The notes below the pieces were generated by a model that worked only from the letters and a program-made list of their open reading frames with translations, was not told the origin of the DNA and did not search any database. A program made the translations under genes and the position numbers. Of a DNA stretch of 64,000 bases, positions 16,726 to 24,908 are shown piece by piece (the first letter of the stretch is position 1; every line of letters starts with the position of its first letter). Source of the stretch: a virus; the IMG/VR virus record IMGVR_UViG_3300027754_000034, positions 124,001-188,000 of that record; one strand, 5' to 3'.

Positions 16726-16821
16726 TTAATTTTCCTAGCTTGTAAATAACATTATATGTGTTATGAAATGAAGACGTGTGCGCCCGCCGCGCCGAGCGCC
16801 GCGAATTGCCCGCACCGGGAA

Positions 16822-16845
16822 GACGCGCTGATCGCGCCGATTGTC
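16822..16845 (-). promoter_or_regulatory. GC-rich 24-bp promoter-like element
   Basis: Minus strand GACAATCG, 8 bases, AGCGCGTC, 96 bases before the ligase start. The leader downstream is very GC-rich (GCGGCGCTCGGCGCGGCGGGC) and may fold. Confidence 0.6.
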
Positions 16846-16874
16846 GCGGAATCTTGAAGCACATATATAATACC

Positions 16875-17687
16875 CTAATTCAGGTGTACGTCCGCGATTT
16901 GCAGCCTTCTCAACAAATCACTAAAATCAACACAGTGCCCTTCCATAAAGCTGCCCGCTGACAGTTCAGCCAGTAATTCTTTTTCCACAAGCTCTTTCCA
17001 ATGAGGGCTCGGATATTCGTGTTCCGAAACCGCCTTGACTAGCAGTTCGGTCCAATCGGAGAAAGTAGCAATTCCATGTTTATTTCTTTCGAAATGTTCA
17101 TCTCTTTTGAAGATCATGTGGATTCGTTCTTCAAAAGAGATAACCACTTTCGTCTTCTTGCGAACCAAATCCCCAAGATCTTTCAGGATCGCCCCGGTCA
17201 GGATCGCCCCGGTCAGATTCGCCCCGGTCAGGTCCGCCCCGCTCAGGTTTGCCCCGCGTAGATTTGTCAGCATCAGGTTCGCGTTGGTCAGGATCGCCCC
17301 GGTCAGGTTCGCGTTGACCATATACGCCCCGCTCAGGTCCGCCCCGCTCATGTCCGCATTGGTCAGGTCCGCCCCCCGCAGGGCCGCATGGTTCAGGGAC
17401 GCATGGCTCAGATTCGCCATACTCAAGTCCGCACTATTCAGGTTCGCCCCGAACAGGTTCGCCAAACTCAGGTTCGCCCCGAACAGGTTCGCCAAACTCA
17501 GGTCCGCATCAGTCAACATTGCCCCAGTCAGGTTCGCACCACATAAGTTCATCCCGCTCAGGTTCGCATCGGTCAGGTACGCATTGCGCAGGTCCGCCTT
17601 GGCCAGGTCCGCCTGCTTTTCCCCCTCCTGACGGCTGAGCCGGATGGCGTGTTGCACTAAAACTGCTTCGAGTTCTGCCTTTTTCAT
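16875..17687 (-). CDS. pentapeptide-repeat protein with shared C-terminal domain
   Basis: 270 residues. Residues about 25-170 are some 29 A(D/N)LxX pentapeptides, forming a right-handed quadrilateral beta-helix; such folds mimic DNA and in Qnr-type proteins bind gyrase. Residues about 180-270 are a non-repeat domain (NKHGIATFSDWTELL ... VDFSDLLRRLQIADV) clearly homologous to the C-terminus of the pentapeptide protein at 53281-54174 (DWSDLL ... IDFSDILKRLQISDV). An N-terminal helix (EAVLVQHAIRLSRQEGEKQ) precedes the repeats. Binding partner unknown; gyrase modulation is only a possibility. Confidence 0.85.
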   Translation of the reverse strand: MKKAELEAVLVQHAIRLSRQEGEKQADLAKADLRNAYLTDANLSGMNLCGANLTGAMLTDADLSLANLFGANLSLANLFGANLNSADLSMANLSHASLNHAALRGADLTNADMSGADLSGAYMVNANLTGAILTNANLMLTNLRGANLSGADLTGANLTGAILTGAILKDLGDLVRKKTKVVISFEERIHMIFKRDEHFERNKHGIATFSDWTELLVKAVSEHEYPSPHWKELVEKELLAELSAGSFMEGHCVDFSDLLRRLQIADVHLN

Positions 17688-17817
17688 AATATGCTTCCTC
17701 TTGGATATCGTGCGGGGAGAAGATGAACTAAAAAGAGTTATTCATAACTTCGCTTTCCAACGAATGTCGGGAACATTAGCATAGGATTACTTTTACGTTG
17801 GTTTTATCTGAGGTATA

Positions 17818-17856
17818 GATTCCTGCCACCCATTCCTCATTAGGATGGCAGGAATC
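17818..17856 (-). terminator. hairpin after the VWA gene
   Basis: 11-bp perfect stem GATTCCTGCCA/TGGCAGGAATC with a 17-base loop, beginning 3 bases after the VWA gene stop on the minus strand. No T run. Confidence 0.6.
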
Positions 17857-17859
17857 TTC

Positions 17860-19341
17860 TTACTGCCGGGTAGGATTGAGCTGAACTACCCGACCGAAGT
17901 TCGGCTTAAAATGCCGCTTATTCGTGATAATCCACAGGCAATCCGCTCCCCTCGGCATCAGATTAATCGGGACTTCACCACAATCTCCATCGGTCAGAAT
18001 GATCACTAGATCAATCTTGTCACCAAATTTCTGCTTCGGCAGATCCTGGAAGAACTCGGTAAATACCGTGCCTCCACGACCCACCACCTGCGTACGCTCC
18101 AAAGAAGTCTTGCCGCTAACCCGAGTCGCTTTATCCCAATAGGGGACCGCATCACATGGCACGATCCAACCTTCAGCGACATCCGCCACCAATTGAAGCT
18201 CCTTCACCCCGTTCGCAATATCGTCATCCGACATTGACCCGGAGGTGTCCATCAAACAAACCCACCTAGGGAGGAAGTCGTGCTTCTTGGGTGTGTAGAG
18301 CTGATGCTTTGGGACGAATTTCCCATTCTCGTCCTTCGAGTAGATGTAGCTCGGACGACGGCGGAATCGCTTCCAGTCATTAATGTTTCCGGCATTCGCC
18401 TTCTTCTGTGCAATAGCCATTCGGATGATATCTCGTGCCGAGAGTTCTGGCTTCTTGAGTCGACCCAATGCCTGTTCGATACCCTCCGGTACCTCTCCAC
18501 GACCCATGGCACGGGTCTGGTCAGCAGCCCTCATCATATCCCCAAAGGTCTCCTCCTTGGTTTGGGAGGGAGGCATATGAGAATCGAGAGACCCCGGTCC
18601 ATCACAACAACCGGGCTTAGCCCCGCACTTCTGGCAACATTCTGGTCCCCAGGGCTGCGGGATTGTGCTCTGACCAGTCTTCGGGTCAAGAGACATGGCA
18701 CCGCAACCTCCTGCGTGCTCCTTGCAACGACGAGGGGAGTTCATTTGAGCCTTGCGGATCTGCTCGTAGATGGACTCCGGGCTTCGCCCGTAGACCGTGA
18801 CGTCTGCAAAGCATCCGGGTTGGGGGAGGTCATCCCGCGTTCCACCAATCCACTCCAAGTACATTTGGAGCGAAATCGGAGTTCCGAGCGGACCTGTCCA
18901 GATCTTCGGGAATTTCTGGTTCCGACCGGACTTCTCGTGCTCGGTCTCGATCGTGGCGTTCACCACGTAATCGACCGAGATGTTCCAGCATTGTCCGTCC
19001 AGACCACCGGCCCGTTCGGGGGAACAGTGGAAGAAGAGTACATGGTAGCTCTCGTGAGACATGACGGTCGTCACCTCTTCGGGAGACAGGGATTCCAGGA
19101 ACTCGGGGTTCCAATAGTATTCCTTACCGTTCGTGGCTGCTGTCTTGATTTCTTGTCCCCCGAGCTGCTTCGCCAGCTTATGGGGTTTAGGACCACTGAG
19201 GGCGAACAGGAAGGGATTTCCCCCTCCTGACGGCTGCCGGAACATCCTGGTTAAACATGAATTGATTTTATCCTGACAGTCCTGCAACTGTCGGGGGCTT
19301 GAGGCCACATTGTACGGATCAGCCAGTCGTGTGTATTGCAT
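17860..19341 (-). CDS. DUF2201-type metallopeptidase-like and VWA protein
   Basis: 493 residues. The N-terminal half has a zincin-like HESYH at 96-100 (HExxH). A Cys-rich insert lies near 205-260 (RRCKEHAGGCG; CCQKCGAKPGCC). The C-terminal 130 residues are a VWA-like domain with MIDAS motif DTSGS near 366-370 and 'IILTDGDCGE' later. This is the DUF2201 architecture, usually encoded beside a MoxR-type AAA ATPase, here at 21493-22593. Such pairs act as chaperone or metal-insertase-like complexes. An endolysin cassette on the other strand separates the two genes. RBS GGAGG before ATG 19341. Confidence 0.88.
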   Translation of the reverse strand: MQYTRLADPYNVASSPRQLQDCQDKINSCLTRMFRQPSGGGNPFLFALSGPKPHKLAKQLGGQEIKTAATNGKEYYWNPEFLESLSPEEVTTVMSHESYHVLFFHCSPERAGGLDGQCWNISVDYVVNATIETEHEKSGRNQKFPKIWTGPLGTPISLQMYLEWIGGTRDDLPQPGCFADVTVYGRSPESIYEQIRKAQMNSPRRCKEHAGGCGAMSLDPKTGQSTIPQPWGPECCQKCGAKPGCCDGPGSLDSHMPPSQTKEETFGDMMRAADQTRAMGRGEVPEGIEQALGRLKKPELSARDIIRMAIAQKKANAGNINDWKRFRRRPSYIYSKDENGKFVPKHQLYTPKKHDFLPRWVCLMDTSGSMSDDDIANGVKELQLVADVAEGWIVPCDAVPYWDKATRVSGKTSLERTQVVGRGGTVFTEFFQDLPKQKFGDKIDLVIILTDGDCGEVPINLMPRGADCLWIITNKRHFKPNFGRVVQLNPTRQ

Positions 19342-19386
19342 TTGATATTACCTCCGTGAGCGAACCTGCGCGGCTCGCACCGGAAA

Positions 19387-19410
19387 GACGCCGCGACACG
19401 CACGACTGTC
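19387..19410 (-). promoter_or_regulatory. GC-rich 24-bp promoter-like element
   Basis: Minus strand GACAGTCG, 8 bases, GCGGCGTC, 45 bases before the VWA start; followed by the leader ending GGAGGTAATATCAA-ATG, shared in form with the leader at 21330. Confidence 0.65.
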
Positions 19411-19466
19411 GATATTCCCTTTGATCAATTATATGAATTTTTATCGGGAAGGTAAAGTAAATAATC

Positions 19467-20192
19467 ATGCCAGCATTCGTCTCTAAATTAGATAGTTGCG
19501 TCATTCACAATACGGGATTCGTTGAAATTCCCGGGGGATTAGAAATTTCAAAGTTCCCGGTTTGGGATCGCGACAATGATTTAATCGCTAGATTAGGTCC
19601 TGGAATTTCATCGACTTGGGCAGAATCTAGTGGTTTTAGACTCCCTAGTGTTGCCGAGTATGACGCTTTACATAAAATTTCAGTCTACATATCTCCTTAT
19701 ACCCTTCCTACTTCTGATATGTTAAAAACTGCTGGTGTTTCTGCTAACGATGTAACCTCAATTAATAATTTTAGAAATAATAATATGCGGTCTAAAGAAT
19801 GGTGTGAAAAACACGATAAGGGGGTACTTGCCAGATTAGCTGATGTTAATTGGATAGACCAACCAGTAAGCAATGCAGGGAAACATTGGGTACAAGGTGG
19901 AGTAATATATGGATGGTGGAAAAAGGATGGGACTAAAATCCAAAACCCAAGCACTGCTCATCGGGCTGATGTCGGATTTACAGATTACGCAACTAATTTT
20001 CATGTCGTAAGGAAGTGTGCAAACCCGAGTTCTCCAGTTCTTCCGAAGAGAACGAAATTGGGAGATAAAGGCCCAGACGTCATTGCCTGGCAGAACTTTT
20101 TGATAACGAGTGGTTTTAACCCCGGAACTCCCGATGGAATTCATGGGAAGAAAACAGAAGACGCAGGTTTGGCCTGGAGTAAGTCAAAATGA
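19467..20192 (+). CDS. cell-wall-binding protein with C-terminal peptidoglycan-binding domain
   Basis: 241 residues. Residues about 1-185 are an unrecognised globular domain containing 'FRLPSVAEYDAL' and 'NWIDQPVSNAGKHWVQGG'. Residues about 195-241 (RTKLGDKGPDVIAWQNFLI ... GIHGKKTEDAGLAW) are a PG_binding_1 module, almost identical in protein and DNA to that of the next gene. Together they form a plus-strand lysis cassette in an otherwise minus-strand arm. A GGTAAAGTAAATAATC motif directly precedes the ATG. Accessory lysin or wall-binding virion protein. Confidence 0.75.
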   Translation: MPAFVSKLDSCVIHNTGFVEIPGGLEISKFPVWDRDNDLIARLGPGISSTWAESSGFRLPSVAEYDALHKISVYISPYTLPTSDMLKTAGVSANDVTSINNFRNNNMRSKEWCEKHDKGVLARLADVNWIDQPVSNAGKHWVQGGVIYGWWKKDGTKIQNPSTAHRADVGFTDYATNFHVVRKCANPSSPVLPKRTKLGDKGPDVIAWQNFLITSGFNPGTPDGIHGKKTEDAGLAWSKSK

Positions 20193-20340
20193 CTATTGTA
20201 GCACCGAAGAGAACGAAATTGGGAGATAAAGGCCCAGACGTCATAAGTTGGCAAAAATACTTAGTGAGTGCTGGTTTTAACCCCGGAACTCCCGATGGTA
20301 TTCATGGGAAGAAAACAGAAGACGCAGGTTTAGCCTGGGA
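20040..20340 (+). repeat. duplicated peptidoglycan-binding module, two DNA copies
   Basis: The stretch from ccgaagagaacgaaattggg to gaagacgcaggtttggcctgg at about 20042-20178 recurs at about 20204-20340 with few differences: one copy ends the first lysis gene and the other starts the second. A recent tandem duplication spanning the gene junction explains it. Confidence 0.85.
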
Positions 20341-20929
20341 AAAAGCGTCAACTGCTTCCACAATTCCGCCCGAATCTACTCTTTTTAGTCAGCACATTCA
20401 GTCTCGTAATTTCACGAAAGCTAACCGTAAGAAGGTAGACTTGGTGGTTCTCCATAGCACAGAAAACCCGATAAAGGCCGGAGTCGCGAAGAGCGTCGCT
20501 TTGTGGTTCAGCGGCGAGTCTTCACCTCGTGCGTCCGCTCATTACATCGTCGGCCCCGACGCCACGTTCCGGTGCGTCCGGGAGGACGACGTGGCGTACG
20601 CCGCACCAGGAGCGAACAACAACGGCGTGCAGATAGAGCAAGTCGGGCAAGCTTTTAAAACTCAGTGGCTCAAAGACGGGACTGGAGTCACCGATGGTTA
20701 CCAGGTTTTTAAAAATTCAGCTAAACTCGTCCATGATATTTGCCTTCGTTGGGACATTCCGATGGAGAAAGTGGATGCTATAGGTTTATTAGCCAAAAAA
20801 CGCGGCATTACCACTCACGCAGCAGTCAGCGAGGCATTTAAAAAATCAGATCATGTGGACCCAGGTTGCAAAGGCGATATTCGTTGGCCTTGGGCAGAAT
20901 ATCTTGACCTAGTAAATCAATCGTCCTGA
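20189..20929 (+). CDS. N-acetylmuramoyl-L-alanine amidase endolysin
   Basis: 246 residues. N-terminal PG_binding_1 module (residues 6-50), a Ser/Thr/Pro linker, then an amidase_2 domain: 'LVVLHSTE' gives the first zinc His, 'SAHYIVGPDATFRCVREDDVAYAAPGANNNGVQIEQ' the central strands, and 'GITTHAAVSEAFKKSDHVDPG' the remaining zinc ligands. It cleaves the MurNAc-L-Ala bond of peptidoglycan. Its ATG overlaps the upstream stop (ATGA). It overlaps the convergent minus-strand gene by 13 bases. No signal peptide, so release would need a holin, not recognised here. Confidence 0.92.
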   Translation: MTIVAPKRTKLGDKGPDVISWQKYLVSAGFNPGTPDGIHGKKTEDAGLAWEKASTASTIPPESTLFSQHIQSRNFTKANRKKVDLVVLHSTENPIKAGVAKSVALWFSGESSPRASAHYIVGPDATFRCVREDDVAYAAPGANNNGVQIEQVGQAFKTQWLKDGTGVTDGYQVFKNSAKLVHDICLRWDIPMEKVDAIGLLAKKRGITTHAAVSEAFKKSDHVDPGCKGDIRWPWAEYLDLVNQSS

Positions 20930-21330
20930 ATACTGCTTATTGTCTTTAACTTGGCTTTGATGGATTTTATCTCCTTTAAATTTTCAGTCCACCAAGTACA
21001 AGTTTTCAGTCGTCTTCCCAAATCACGAGCGATTCTCGGCTTACTATATAACTCAAAATCACCGACACCCACCACGTTATAGCAGAATTCACCGAATCCA
21101 TGGCTCTTTGTGAATTCGGTGAATTCTGCTTCTAAATTCCCGTACTCGAGTAAGATAATCCCCAAGTGTTCATCGTGAAATGATCCAGCCAATAGCCCTA
21201 AAGGAATTTTTCGACATATTAAATCCAGATTATCCAAAATCCCGGATTCTTTATACCAATATCCCACCATGGTGACTACCAAGGTTTCCAAGTCAATTTT
21301 AATGGTAATGAAATTACGATTACTTATCAT
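20917..21330 (-). CDS. hypothetical protein
   Basis: 137 residues from ATG 21330 (MISNRNFITIKIDLETL), chosen for GAGGTAATATC directly before it. Alpha/beta composition. A perfect 17-bp inverted repeat (21081-21097 with 21114-21130) lies inside the gene, encoding EAEFTEF on one arm and GFGEFCY on the other. Preceded by a short variant of the GC-rich element. Function unknown. Confidence 0.65.
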   Translation of the reverse strand: MISNRNFITIKIDLETLVVTMVGYWYKESGILDNLDLICRKIPLGLLAGSFHDEHLGIILLEYGNLEAEFTEFTKSHGFGEFCYNVVGVGDFELYSKPRIARDLGRRLKTCTWWTENLKEIKSIKAKLKTISSIQDD

Positions 21331-21351
21331 GATATTACCTCGCACAAGAAA

Positions 21352-21366
21352 GACGCCGCGACTGTC
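21352..21366 (-). promoter_or_regulatory. short variant of the GC-rich element (15 bp)
   Basis: Minus strand GACAGTCGCGGCGTC: both conserved boxes are present but 9 central bases are missing. Followed by CTTTCTTGTGCGAGGTAATATC-ATG at only 21 bases. If the element is a promoter this copy should be weak or dead, making it a natural test case. Confidence 0.5.
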
Positions 21367-21435
21367 GATATTTCCTTTGATATGTGGTCATTATAAAACT
21401 ATATATGATATATTTGCAAAATATATGAAATACGT

Positions 21436-21479
21436 ATGAGTCGACCCCAACACCCTTTCGGGCGTTGGGGTCGACTCAT
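21436..21479 (-). terminator. strong hairpin after the MoxR gene
   Basis: Near-perfect inverted repeat of about 20 bp (ATGAGTCGACCCCAAC ... GTTGGGGTCGACTCAT) with a TTTC-type loop, 14 bases after the MoxR stop. No T run, but the stem is very stable. Confidence 0.75.
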
Positions 21480-21492
21480 GTTCATCTTAAGA

Positions 21493-22593
21493 TCATTTCA
21501 AGACCTTCCGGACGGCCAGGTAGGTGGCCATTACGGATGGGATCTTCTGCATGCTGAAAGACTTTATCAAGTCCATGTTCAGCGCGGATTTCACCGCCGC
21601 GACCTGGAATTCAGTGGGGATTTCCTGCAACCAATTGAAGACATTGGTAGCTACCTTGTCGACGGATGCCTGGTGTTTCGTCTTATCCTTGAAGTCCGTT
21701 CGACGGCACTCCTGGGCAACGGCAGACACGGAGCCGATCGCGCAGACCAATTGCTTATCAATCGTCATCGTGTCCATGTTCGGCTTGGTCCCATCTGCCA
21801 CCAGCTTGTCGATGATAGGCTCGACGTGGCGGTAGTGGTCCAGCCAAACCCGGAACTTTACCGCAGCCTCACTCCCGACCCGGCCTGCAACCAGCATGGT
21901 CTGGAACTCGACCGAATCTTTGGACGTCGTCTGGTCCACTTCCCGAGCCGCCAGGCTCCAGGAGCGGGGAGACGGCCTGCAATAGGCAGTGGGGTCACCC
22001 TCAACCGAAGGACGGCTGAGGAATTCCTGATTCTTGCTCAGGAATCCGACCACAAGCGGATTTAGACCCGCGTCCTGTGCCCATTGCCTCCATGGTTCAA
22101 AGCTGTGTGTCAGCTTATACACCTTGCAACGGTTAGTCAGCGCGTGCGACACGGGCTGGCTGTGTGCCCCCTCGTCGGGTAGATTACCCGTTGCGATGAT
22201 GGCTTGAATCGAAAGCTTCGTCCCATTGAGGGTATGGGACTGGAACAACTCCAGGAGAGGATTCTGAAGCTCAGGCTTCGACTTGTCAACCTCATCCACG
22301 AGGAGGACCACCGGTCGATCCACCCTACCCTCAATGGGTAGGAAACGGGGTCGAGCATAGTCCACGCTCTGGTCCTCGGTGATGATGGGGAGACCGAGCA
22401 AATCCGGTGCTTCAAGCACCGACAAGTTCAGGTAGTACACCCCAAACCCCTCTGCCTCAGCGGCTTGGACCGCCATTTCGGTCTTGCCGATCCCCGCCTG
22501 ACCGAAAACCATGAGGTTTCCACCCGTTCGGACATTGAAGCGTAGAACCTCGGCGTAGGTATCCTGGGTGATTTCGACAACATTGGTGAGCAT
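21493..22593 (-). CDS. MoxR-type AAA+ ATPase
   Basis: 366 residues. Walker A GQAGIGKT at 31-38, the MoxR-like 'LNLSVLEAPDLLGLPII' segment, Walker B 'VVLLVDEVDKSKPEL' near 95, sensor 1 'AIIATGN' and arginine-bearing C-terminal helical domain. MoxR ATPases work with VWA proteins; the DUF2201/VWA partner is at 17860-19341. Start ATG 22593 follows AAAGGTAATACAAAA. A GC-rich element is 61 bases upstream and a strong hairpin follows the stop, so it is probably a single-gene transcript. Confidence 0.92.
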   Translation of the reverse strand: MLTNVVEITQDTYAEVLRFNVRTGGNLMVFGQAGIGKTEMAVQAAEAEGFGVYYLNLSVLEAPDLLGLPIITEDQSVDYARPRFLPIEGRVDRPVVLLVDEVDKSKPELQNPLLELFQSHTLNGTKLSIQAIIATGNLPDEGAHSQPVSHALTNRCKVYKLTHSFEPWRQWAQDAGLNPLVVGFLSKNQEFLSRPSVEGDPTAYCRPSPRSWSLAAREVDQTTSKDSVEFQTMLVAGRVGSEAAVKFRVWLDHYRHVEPIIDKLVADGTKPNMDTMTIDKQLVCAIGSVSAVAQECRRTDFKDKTKHQASVDKVATNVFNWLQEIPTEFQVAAVKSALNMDLIKSFSMQKIPSVMATYLAVRKVLK

Positions 22594-22654
22594 TTTTGTA
22601 TTACCTTTTATATAACGTGTTGGCGGAAAGCGCCACCGATCGGCGCACTAGAAA

Positions 22655-22678
22655 GACGCAGCGACAGCGACAGTTGTC
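22655..22678 (-). promoter_or_regulatory. GC-rich 24-bp promoter-like element
   Basis: Minus strand GACAACTG, 8 bases, GCTGCGTC, 61 bases before the MoxR start. The leader contains GGCGC/GCGCC-type complementary pieces. Confidence 0.65.
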
Positions 22679-22713
22679 GCTATTAACTTTAAGATATAAT
22701 AACTGAAAGATTT

Positions 22714-22749
22714 GGAGGATGGGAAGATTACAACCTATTACCATCCTCC
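22714..22749 (-). terminator. hairpin terminator
   Basis: 9-bp stem GGAGGATGG/CCATCCTCC, 18-base loop, 9 bases after the stop of the 218-residue gene on the minus strand, followed by AAATCTTTC. Confidence 0.65.
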
Positions 22750-22757
22750 ATTAGATA

Positions 22758-23414
22758 TCAATCTTTCATAATTTCATGCATAACATAGGAGTCAAGTGCC
22801 CTTTTGAGCACTTCTGGTGAAGCATCTTTGGCCCATCTGTCCAAACACTCCACAATTTTCTCTACGACGTGATCTTCCCGGGCTTTTCGGAGGCCACTCT
22901 TGTACTCATCCCCCGATTGGTCTTCGGCAACCAGGAGACAAATCTTTTTAGAAGCTTCTTGAAATTCGGTCTCCAGGTTATAAAACTCTTGGTGAATATC
23001 TTCCCACATCATCTGCAATAGCCTATCCGGCTTGCAGAAATAAGTAGGAACCCGAGGCTTCCTCTCTCCCTCCCGAATGACGCCGAAATTATCTAGAATG
23101 ATCTTCTCCAGATCCTTCTTGTGGAAGACCATACTGAAGTTCGTTCGGCACTCGAATTGAAATTCGCCCCCAGAAATCTTGTTATGGTGGAAGCCGGAAA
23201 TGACATTTTCCTCGTTCTCTCCAAATCCAACTACAAGTATTGGGTATGACACCCCACTATAATCGACTTGGAAATCCCATTTTACGATGGACGGCGTTGC
23301 AAGTCTCCTTTTTGCAATGGCTATATAATTTTTAAAATCTTCAGTCTCCTGAATGAGACTTGAAACCTTCTTATAACTTTCACCACTCTTCAGCTTTCGC
23401 GGATTACGGGACAT
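22758..23414 (-). CDS. hypothetical protein
   Basis: 218 residues from ATG 23414 (MSRNPRKLKSG), chosen because GAAGGAG lies seven bases before and the GC-rich element 22 bases before; a longer frame would translate through the element. The N-terminal half is beta-rich (WDFQVDYSGVSYPILVVGFG). The C-terminal half is helical with acidic patches. No family recognised. Confidence 0.7.
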   Translation of the reverse strand: MSRNPRKLKSGESYKKVSSLIQETEDFKNYIAIAKRRLATPSIVKWDFQVDYSGVSYPILVVGFGENEENVISGFHHNKISGGEFQFECRTNFSMVFHKKDLEKIILDNFGVIREGERKPRVPTYFCKPDRLLQMMWEDIHQEFYNLETEFQEASKKICLLVAEDQSGDEYKSGLRKAREDHVVEKIVECLDRWAKDASPEVLKRALDSYVMHEIMKD

Positions 23415-23436
23415 CGTGTTCTCCTTCACCCGGCGA

Positions 23437-23460
23437 GACGCAGCGACGCGGGCAATTGTC
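23437..23460 (-). promoter_or_regulatory. GC-rich 24-bp promoter-like element
   Basis: Minus strand GACAATTG, 8 bases, GCTGCGTC, only 22 bases before the start codon and about 11 before GAAGGAG. This short distance limits where a transcript could begin. Confidence 0.7.
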
Positions 23461-23490
23461 AGTATTTCGTTTCGATGCATTTACTACTAT

Positions 23491-23793
23491 TTAAGCAGCA
23501 CTATTAACTATTTTATTGATATAATGAGAAATGATTTTAGCATCTTTAACGCAAATGTCCATTTTCTCCGCAACATAATAACAGTTCGGGTTAGTGCCTT
23601 TTCCAACAATCATTGCAGAATTTTTCTGATAATTTATCCAGGTAACCAGAAATCCATCCGTTATCATTAGCTCAGAATTTTCACTTGCTTTCGGTCCGTT
23701 TACCGGAGTAATCATTAAAAGGTATCTGGTTCCATTACCGGGTTGTATTTCATGAAGACTAACTATAGCTGACCACGCATTTATTTTAACCAT
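23491..23793 (-). CDS. hypothetical small protein
   Basis: 100 residues from ATG 23793 (MVKINAWSAIVSLHEIQPGNGTR), with TAGGAC before it. A beta-rich small domain with 'RYLLMITPVNGP'. A longer frame to 23841 lacks a ribosome-binding site. Divergent from the HAD gene. Function unknown. Confidence 0.6.
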   Translation of the reverse strand: MVKINAWSAIVSLHEIQPGNGTRYLLMITPVNGPKASENSELMITDGFLVTWINYQKNSAMIVGKGTNPNCYYVAEKMDICVKDAKIISHYINKIVNSAA

Positions 23794-23902
23794 AAGTCCT
23801 ATATTTAGTTTTATTAAATAACAATCTGATACCAAGTTCAAGAAAAGCTAAGAAACGACATCAAGACGCCTGTGATTAAGTGTCTTTTAGGTATTAATTA
23901 TT

Positions 23903-24556
23903 ATGAAGATTTATCCCATAGCCATCCGAATAGCTGGATTGGAGTCATACTTTGATGATATTTGCATCTATGTAGATTTAGATAATACGCTAATATGTGC
24001 CAGAGAAAAAAGTTCTCTGGATGAAGAGGATTTTAAAGAAATATCTGATTCAGGATACGAATACAAAGAAGTGGTAGCAGGGAAAAAATGGATAGTAGGG
24101 TTGAGACCTGGTGCAAAAAGTTTTCTTGAAGCAGTAGGTGAACTTGGTGAAGTCAAGCTATGTACTGCAGCCACTAAACCTTATGCGAATGCCATGCTCA
24201 GAGCATTCGAGTTAACTAGATATTTCAGCGAAATAATAAGCAGAGAGAACTTAGATTCAAACGAAATGAAAGAAAAGTACCCGTGCTCCATACTAGTGGA
24301 CGATTTACCGTCAGGTATGCCAGATATAAAGAGTAAACTAAAAGTTATGGGTATACCGTGGGATAACTCTGAATTCTATCGTAATAATCCTAATGGTGGC
24401 TTATTAGAAGAGCATAAAGCTGAAATGGCTCACCATAAAAACCACCACGTAAATGTGGCGGGTTTTTATGGTGGTATTGATGATGGCGATATTAATTTAA
24501 ATGAAGCTCTTGCAAAAGTAAAAATCGTTCTTGGTCGTATTAATAGAACGATGTAA
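23903..24556 (+). CDS. HAD-superfamily phosphatase, FCP1/NIF-like
   Basis: 217 residues. Motif I 'IYVDLDNTL' (nucleophile Asp near 25) and 'VKLCTAATKPYANAML' (motif II region, as in FCP1/NLI-interacting phosphatases where the domain follows 'RPGxxxFLE'; here 'GLRPGAKSFLEAV'). Motif III-like 'CSILVDDLPSGMPD' follows. The C-terminal 60 residues include HHKNHH, encoded across a long perfect-looking hairpin at 24431-24473. Substrate unknown; phage HADs include nucleotide and protein phosphatases. Confidence 0.8.
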   Translation: MKIYPIAIRIAGLESYFDDICIYVDLDNTLICAREKSSLDEEDFKEISDSGYEYKEVVAGKKWIVGLRPGAKSFLEAVGELGEVKLCTAATKPYANAMLRAFELTRYFSEIISRENLDSNEMKEKYPCSILVDDLPSGMPDIKSKLKVMGIPWDNSEFYRNNPNGGLLEEHKAEMAHHKNHHVNVAGFYGGIDDGDINLNEALAKVKIVLGRINRTM

Positions 24557-24908
24557 AAGTACCCTTATTTGGATTTTAAGCCTAAACCGGGCAATACATC
24601 CCAGCATTTATCTATATTTTTTGAAGATCTTCCGCCATACTCTTTATATCTTTAACTACTTTTTCTATGCGTTCTGGACTTACATCTTCTCCGTCCAATA
24701 AAGATTTTGCTTGACTTATTATCCGATTAATATATCCTGCTGACGGATCAAAAAAGAATTGGTTCAAACTTGTTTTCTTACCTGTCGATATTCGGGAAAT
24801 GAGTGCTAGTGAACTGTCTACCTTTAAATAAAGTACACCGAAGAATGAATTTTATGTTCCGAAGTATAAAGTCCACTGGTCATATGCTTTTTATTATTGT
24901 TTTTTAAC
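24557..24908 (-). pseudogene. 352-base gap with a start-less open frame on the minus strand
   Basis: The minus-strand frame ending at 24612 reads ...LKVDSSLALISRISTGKK...FFFDPSAGYINRIISQAK...DGEDVSPERIEKVVKDIKS...LQKI-stop, a convincing protein tail of about 80 residues. It has no ATG, GTG or ribosome-binding site and meets a stop near 24860. A short frame starting MTSGLYTSEH enters from upstream in another phase. This looks like a frameshifted gene remnant or a sequencing error; no other feature is seen in the gap. Confidence 0.4.
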
